Of a stretch of 64,000 nucleotides of DNA, positions 60,113 through 64,000 are shown in pieces. The translations under genes were made by a program, and so were the position numbers. This stretch comes from LMUY01 sp964244585. Its GTDB lineage: Bacteria; Pseudomonadota; Alphaproteobacteria; Acetobacterales; Acetobacteraceae. Under the pieces are notes generated by a model. It did not search any database and was not told where the DNA came from. It saw only the letters and a program-made list of their open reading frames with translations. Location of the stretch: the NCBI GenBank assembly GCA_964244585.1, contig CAXTJM010000003.1, positions 1 to 64,000 on the forward strand, in the 5' to 3' direction. Each line of letters begins with the position of its first letter. The stretch's first letter is position 1.

Positions 60113-60811
60113 TCAGTCCACCGCCCGAAGCCGGTAGCCGACGCCGGTTTCGGTCAAGATATGCGTGGGCTGCTCGGGATTCGGCTCGATCTTCTGGCGG
60201 AGCGCCCGGATGTAGATACGCAGGTATTGCACGTCGGTGTCGCTGCCCCAAACCTCGTGCAGGATATGCCGGTGCGTCAGCACCTTGCCGGCATGCGCGA
60301 CCAGCAGGCGCAGCAGCTCGTACTCCCGGCGGGAGAACTTCACGTCCACCCCGCGCACCGTGACGACGCGGCGGACCAGATCGACCACCAGGTCGCCGCT
60401 GCGGAACACCGGCCGCTCGCCGACCTGCTGCAGGCGATGGCGCTGGGCCGCCCGGATGCGCGCGAACAACTCGTCTATGCCAAACGGCTTGGTGACGAAG
60501 TCGTCGGCGCCGAGGTCCAGTGCCGCGACCTTGCTGCGTTCGTCGTCGCGGCTCGACAGCACGATGATCGGGATGGCGGACCCGGCATCGCGGACCTGGC
60601 GGATCACGTCCAGGCCGTCCATGTCCGGCAGGCCGAGGTCCAGCACCACCAGGTCGGCGGCCTCGCGCCGCACGCAATCCATCGCAACGCTGCCTGCCTC
60701 CGCCTCGGACACGATGAAGCCCTGCGCCGACAGCCCGGTGCGCAGGAAGCGCAGGATGGCCGGCTCGTCATCCACCACCAGGACGCGCAGGGGGTTGGCC
60801 ATCGCCGTCAT
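60113..60811 (-). CDS. kdpE: Response regulator KdpE
   Basis: 232 residues. The receiver has VLVVDDEPAILRFLRTGL, phospho-Asp in LVVLDLGLPDMDG and Lys in DDFVTKPFGIDEL. The OmpR-type DNA-binding domain ends THILTETGVGYRLRAVD. VWGSDTDVQYLRIYIRALRQ is the KdpE form. It activates the kdpFABC promoter when phosphorylated by KdpD. Start ATG 60811 overlaps the kdpD stop as ATGA; a second in-frame ATG lies at 60802. Confidence 0.94.
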   Translation of the reverse strand: MTAMANPLRVLVVDDEPAILRFLRTGLSAQGFIVSEAEAGSVAMDCVRREAADLVVLDLGLPDMDGLDVIRQVRDAGSAIPIIVLSSRDDERSKVAALDLGADDFVTKPFGIDELFARIRAAQRHRLQQVGERPVFRSGDLVVDLVRRVVTVRGVDVKFSRREYELLRLLVAHAGKVLTHRHILHEVWGSDTDVQYLRIYIRALRQKIEPNPEQPTHILTETGVGYRLRAVD

Positions 60812-63492
60812 GCCGCGTCCTCCTCTTCGACGCGGATCTGGGCGGGCACCGGCAGGTCGATGGTGAAGACCGCGCCCACGCGATCGCTGCGGTTGGCCGC
60901 CGTGATCGTGCCGCCCATGGCCTCGACGAAGCCGCGGCAGATAGCAAGCCCCAATCCCGTACCCGCCCGCTGCCGGTCCGCCCGGCGCACGCGGTAGAAC
61001 TTGTCGAAGATGCGTTCCACGTCGGCGGGGGGGATCCCGTCGCCCTCATCCAACAGCTCCACCCACACCCGGTCGCCGTGGCGGCGCGCCCGCAACTGGA
61101 TGGTCGATCCGCCGGCCGCATATTTCGCCGCGTTGTCCAGCAGGTTGAACAGGACCTGCTCGAACAGGACCATGTCGATCGCCAGCATCGGCAGGTTCGG
61201 CTGCAGCTCCACCTTGACCTGGTAGACCGAGAGGATGCGGGCCGCGCGCCGCAGCACGGCCCCCACCACGTCCGACAGATCCGCCAGGCCGCCGGTCAAC
61301 ATCAGCGGGCCGGATTCAAGCCGGGTCATGTCCAGCAGGTTGCCGATGAACCGGTTCAGCCGCTCCGCCTCCTCCCGGATCGTGCGCAGCATGGCGACGC
61401 GGCCGGCCTCCTCCAGCGTGCCATGCTGGCTCATCAGGCTGGTGGCCGCCCCCAGGATAGAGGCCAGCGGCGTGCGCAGATCGTGCGAGATCGAGGTGAG
61501 CAGGGCCGACCGCAGCCGGTCCGTCTCGGCTTGCAGACGCGCCTGGTCGACGTCGCGCACCAGGTTCACCCGCTCGATCGCGAGGGCCGCCTGGTCGGAC
61601 AGCGCGTTCAGCAGGCGCTGGGCGTCCGGCGTCAGCAACGGACCGGGTTCGTCGCGGTCGATGCCGAACACGCCGGTCGGCCCGCGACCGGTCTGCATCG
61701 GCAGGAACAGGCGCTTGCCACCGGGCAGCGTGTCCGCGCCGCGGCCGGCGACCCGGTTGTGCTCCCAGGCCCATTTGGCGGCAGCCAGATCGGCATCGTC
61801 GAACTCGTCGTCCGGCGGGAAGCCGGCCTGCACGGCCAACCCCTCCTTGCCCGGCAGCAGCACGACCACCCGCACCTTTAGCATCAGCGCCACCTGGTGC
61901 ACCGTCGCCCACAGCACGTCGTCCAACGATACCGCGCCGGCGAGCTTGCGGCTGAACTGGTACAGCTCCTCCGTGGTCTTCGCACGGGACCGCGCGGTAA
62001 CGGTCTGCGCCCGCATGCGGGCGGTCAGGTTGCTGGCCACGACGGCAACGATGGTGAACACCAGCAGCGTGACGATGTTTTCCGGGTCGGCGATGGTGAA
62101 GGTGTAGAGTGGCGGCAGGAAGAAGAAGTTATACGCCAGCACGCTCAACAGGCAGGCCAGCAGCGAGCCCGCCAGCCCGCACGCGACGGCGCTGGCCAGC
62201 ACGCCCATCAGGAAGACGAGCGCCACGCTCGTCACCCCCAGCACCTGCCGCAGCAGCATAGCCACCGCCAATGCAACCGCCACCGAGAGCACGCTGCCAC
62301 CCCATGCACTCAGCGGCGCGAGGGCCAGCCGGGACGTAGCCTCGGGCGCAGCCTTGCCGGACGTCGGCTCCTCCGCGAGGACGTGGACGTGGATGGTGCC
62401 GGCCCGGGCGATCACGCGTTGCGCCATCGAGCCGAAGAACAGCTCCGTCCAATGGGCGCGGCGCGACGGTGCGACGATGATGTGGGTGAAGTTGTTCGAA
62501 CGCGCGTACTCGACCACGGCCGTGGCCGCATCCGACCCCGGCACCGTGGCGATTTCCCCACCCAACTGCTCCGCCAGGCGCATGGCGTTGGCGGTGCCGG
62601 TCCGGCGGGCTTCTTCGCGCCAGCCGCTGGCCTCGACATGGATGGCCGTCCAGGGTCCGCGCAGCCCGTCGGCGATCCGGCGCGCGTGACGCACCAGCGC
62701 CACGCTGCCGGGCCCGCCATCGACATGCACGAGTACGCGGTCGCTGGCCCCCCATGGCCCGCTGATCGAGTTGCTGCGCATGTAGTCGACCATCTGGTCG
62801 TCCACGCGCTGCGCGGTGCGGCGCAGCGCCAATTCGCGTAGCGCGGCCAGGTTGCCGGGCAGGAAGTAGTGCTTGACCGCGCGCTCCGCCTGGTGCGGCA
62901 CGTAGATTTTGCCGTCCTTCAACCGCTGGATGAGGTCCTGCGGCGTCAGGTCGATCACCTCGATGTCGTCGGCCCGGTCGATGATCGAGTCGGGCACCGT
63001 CTCGCGGACGCGGATCCGGGTTATGCCGGCCACCACGTCGTTCAGGCTTTCCACGTGTTGGATGTTGAGCGTGGTGTAGACGTTGATGCCGGAGGCGAGC
63101 AGCTCCTCCACATCCAGGTAGCGCTTGGGATGGCGGCTGCCCGGTGCGTTGGTATGGGCCAGTTCGTCGACCAGGACGAGGTTCGGCCGCCGACCCAGCA
63201 CCGCGTCCAGGTCCATTTCCTCCACGGTGCGGCCGCGATAGTCCACCTGGCGCCGCGGCACCGTCTCCAACCCGTCCAGCAGGCCCACCGTCTCCGCGCG
63301 ACCATGCGTCTCCACGATGCCGATCACGACGTCCAGCCCCTCGCGCCGCCTGGCCTGCGCGGTGGTCAGCATCTCGAACGTCTTGCCGACGCCGGGCGCG
63401 GCGCCAAGGAAGATTTTCAGCCTTCCCCGGCCCTCCCGTGGCAGGGCCGTGAGCAAGGCGTCCGGCGAAGGCCGGCCGTCACGATCGTTCAT
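60808..63492 (-). CDS. kdpD: Osmosensitive potassium-channel sensor kinase KdpD
   Basis: 894-residue membrane histidine kinase sensing potassium limitation. The N-terminal KdpD domain has a Walker A, FLGAAPGVGKTFEML, and DELAHTNAPGSRHPKRYLD. A UspA-like domain spans about residues 250-370. Four helices lie near 400-500, then a GAF-like segment and the kinase core: His in TSISHDLRTPLASI, N-box NLLDNAAKYA, G boxes LDEGDGIPP and GTGLGLAICRG. Complete length. It is followed by kdpE and ptsN and preceded by kdpC, consistent with a kdpFABCDE order read from right to left. Confidence 0.95.
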   Translation of the reverse strand: MNDRDGRPSPDALLTALPREGRGRLKIFLGAAPGVGKTFEMLTTAQARRREGLDVVIGIVETHGRAETVGLLDGLETVPRRQVDYRGRTVEEMDLDAVLGRRPNLVLVDELAHTNAPGSRHPKRYLDVEELLASGINVYTTLNIQHVESLNDVVAGITRIRVRETVPDSIIDRADDIEVIDLTPQDLIQRLKDGKIYVPHQAERAVKHYFLPGNLAALRELALRRTAQRVDDQMVDYMRSNSISGPWGASDRVLVHVDGGPGSVALVRHARRIADGLRGPWTAIHVEASGWREEARRTGTANAMRLAEQLGGEIATVPGSDAATAVVEYARSNNFTHIIVAPSRRAHWTELFFGSMAQRVIARAGTIHVHVLAEEPTSGKAAPEATSRLALAPLSAWGGSVLSVAVALAVAMLLRQVLGVTSVALVFLMGVLASAVACGLAGSLLACLLSVLAYNFFFLPPLYTFTIADPENIVTLLVFTIVAVVASNLTARMRAQTVTARSRAKTTEELYQFSRKLAGAVSLDDVLWATVHQVALMLKVRVVVLLPGKEGLAVQAGFPPDDEFDDADLAAAKWAWEHNRVAGRGADTLPGGKRLFLPMQTGRGPTGVFGIDRDEPGPLLTPDAQRLLNALSDQAALAIERVNLVRDVDQARLQAETDRLRSALLTSISHDLRTPLASILGAATSLMSQHGTLEEAGRVAMLRTIREEAERLNRFIGNLLDMTRLESGPLMLTGGLADLSDVVGAVLRRAARILSVYQVKVELQPNLPMLAIDMVLFEQVLFNLLDNAAKYAAGGSTIQLRARRHGDRVWVELLDEGDGIPPADVERIFDKFYRVRRADRQRAGTGLGLAICRGFVEAMGGTITAANRSDRVGAVFTIDLPVPAQIRVEEEDAA

Positions 63493-63557
63493 GGGGCCAG
63501 GGCTGTGCGGTGGATCATAGGTGGTGAAAGGATAGCCGACTCCCGCTCGGAAGGCCC

Positions 63558-63576
63558 GCTCCCTCCTGGAGGGGGC
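63558..63576 (-). terminator. Small hairpin between kdpC and kdpD
   Basis: GCTCCCTC pairs with GAGGGGGC (one wobble) around a 3-nt loop in the 96-bp gap after kdpC. It may partly terminate kdp structural transcripts before the regulatory genes. Confidence 0.4.
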
Positions 63577-63588
63577 TTGCTTGCATGC

Positions 63589-64000
63589 TCAGCCCTTGCC
63601 GAGCGCATCCAGCGCCATGTTCAGCGCCAGCACGTTGACGTGGCTCTCCCCGATGATGCCGAACAGCCGGCCCTGCGTGTGCTCGATCACCAGCTGGCGC
63701 ACGCGGTCCTCGGGCAGGTTGCGCGCCTTGGCCACTCGCGGCACCTGGAACAGCGCTCCGGCCGGGGTGATGTCCGGGTCCAGGCCGCTTGCGGAGGTGG
63801 TCACCAGGTCCACCGGAACCGGCATTGACGGGTTCTCCGCCGCCAGCTTCGCCGCATCGTCCTTCACCCGGTCCAACAGCGCCTTCGACGTCGGGCCGGC
63901 GTTGGAGCCGGAAGAGTTCTGCGCGTTGTACGGCGCCGGCACCGTCTTGGTGCTGTCCGCCGGGTCGGTGTCGGTCGTGGCGGACGGGCGGCCGTGAAAA
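63589..64000 (-). CDS. kdpC: KdpC, C-terminal part (runs off the window)
   Basis: About 136 codons of the accessory subunit of the Kdp P-type potassium ATPase. The visible part starts in frame at the window edge with FHGRPSATTDTD, then YNAQNSSGSNAGPTSKALLD, the family signature (GRPSA...SSGSNxGPT). It ends with LFGIIGESHVNVLALNMALD, the usual KdpC C-terminus. KdpC anchors KdpB and promotes ATP binding. The N-terminal membrane helix and kdpA/kdpB lie beyond base 64000. Confidence 0.94.
   Translation of the reverse strand, partial: FHGRPSATTDTDPADSTKTVPAPYNAQNSSGSNAGPTSKALLDRVKDDAAKLAAENPSMPVPVDLVTTSASGLDPDITPAGALFQVPRVAKARNLPEDRVRQLVIEHTQGRLFGIIGESHVNVLALNMALDALGKG

Noticed and set aside
1..64000. 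CRISPR arrays, tRNA/rRNA genes, intact insertion sequences, phage genes, attachment sites
   Set aside because: No regularly spaced repeats, cloverleaf-capable segments, transposase or integrase families were found on either strand by reading. A tRNA scan was not possible here.

Overview
This window is GC-rich and carries 60 annotated protein-coding loci (three of them gene remnants) packed closely on both strands. Protein families and style (ParE, AlaRS, a GNAT-Nudix fusion, 3-hydroxybutyrate dehydrogenase, a DUF3734 patatin, Kdp, many ABC transporters, frequent ATGA/GTGA overlaps) point to an alphaproteobacterium, probably an Acetobacteraceae/Rhodospirillales-type soil or plant-associated chromosome. 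This placement is inference from gene content, not from a marker gene. No rRNA, tRNA, CRISPR array, intact insertion sequence, phage gene or replication origin was seen.

Layout. 0.3-11.1 kb: housekeeping genes (siroheme synthase, bdhA-like and patatin pair, Dps, ParE, AlaRS, GNAT-Nudix, CinA-like). 11.1-14.6 kb: redox and small-metabolite genes with an FAD-oxidoreductase remnant. 14.6-21.2 kb: envelope stress block on the minus strand (two-component system plus DegP, DoxX-like, FtsH, a lipoprotein behind a truncated hydrolase). 22.4-38 kb: a nitrogen-acquisition region: an amino-acid ABC transporter without ATPase, an amidohydrolase, a complete NMT1/SsuABC-type transporter with a racemase-like gene, an N-acyl-D-amino-acid deacylase, and a minus-strand operon encoding an allophanate hydrolase fused to an AtzG-like domain, AtzE and AtzH/HpxZ. 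Three of its transcription units have -24/-12 (sigma-54) promoter matches, which ties them to nitrogen control. 38-42.3 kb: TspO, an orphan ABC ATPase, a compound palindrome and two divergent DHA2 exporters. 42.4-44.9 kb: a visibly lower-GC pair, a periplasmic binding protein and a chemoreceptor, probably acquired. 45-50 kb: P450, a sugar-acid dehydratase-type enolase, L-idonate dehydrogenase and an MFS transporter, with only the last 40 codons of a gluconate-5-dehydrogenase-like gene left. 50.2-53.9 kb: crotonase, feruloyl-CoA synthase and a 3-hydroxyacyl-CoA dehydrogenase, a hydroxycinnamate/aromatic acyl-CoA route. 54.8-59.6 kb: a Liv-type ABC transporter with LivM and LivG fused. 59.6-64 kb: ptsN, kdpE, kdpD and the 3' part of kdpC, the left end of a Kdp potassium locus that leaves the window.

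The most unusual material is the sigma-54-linked nitrogen region: the AtzF-AtzG fusion with AtzE and AtzH in a tightly coupled operon, and a racemase-family protein lacking both canonical cysteines. Remnants at 11.2, 21.1 and 46.3 kb show recent gene loss by deletion.
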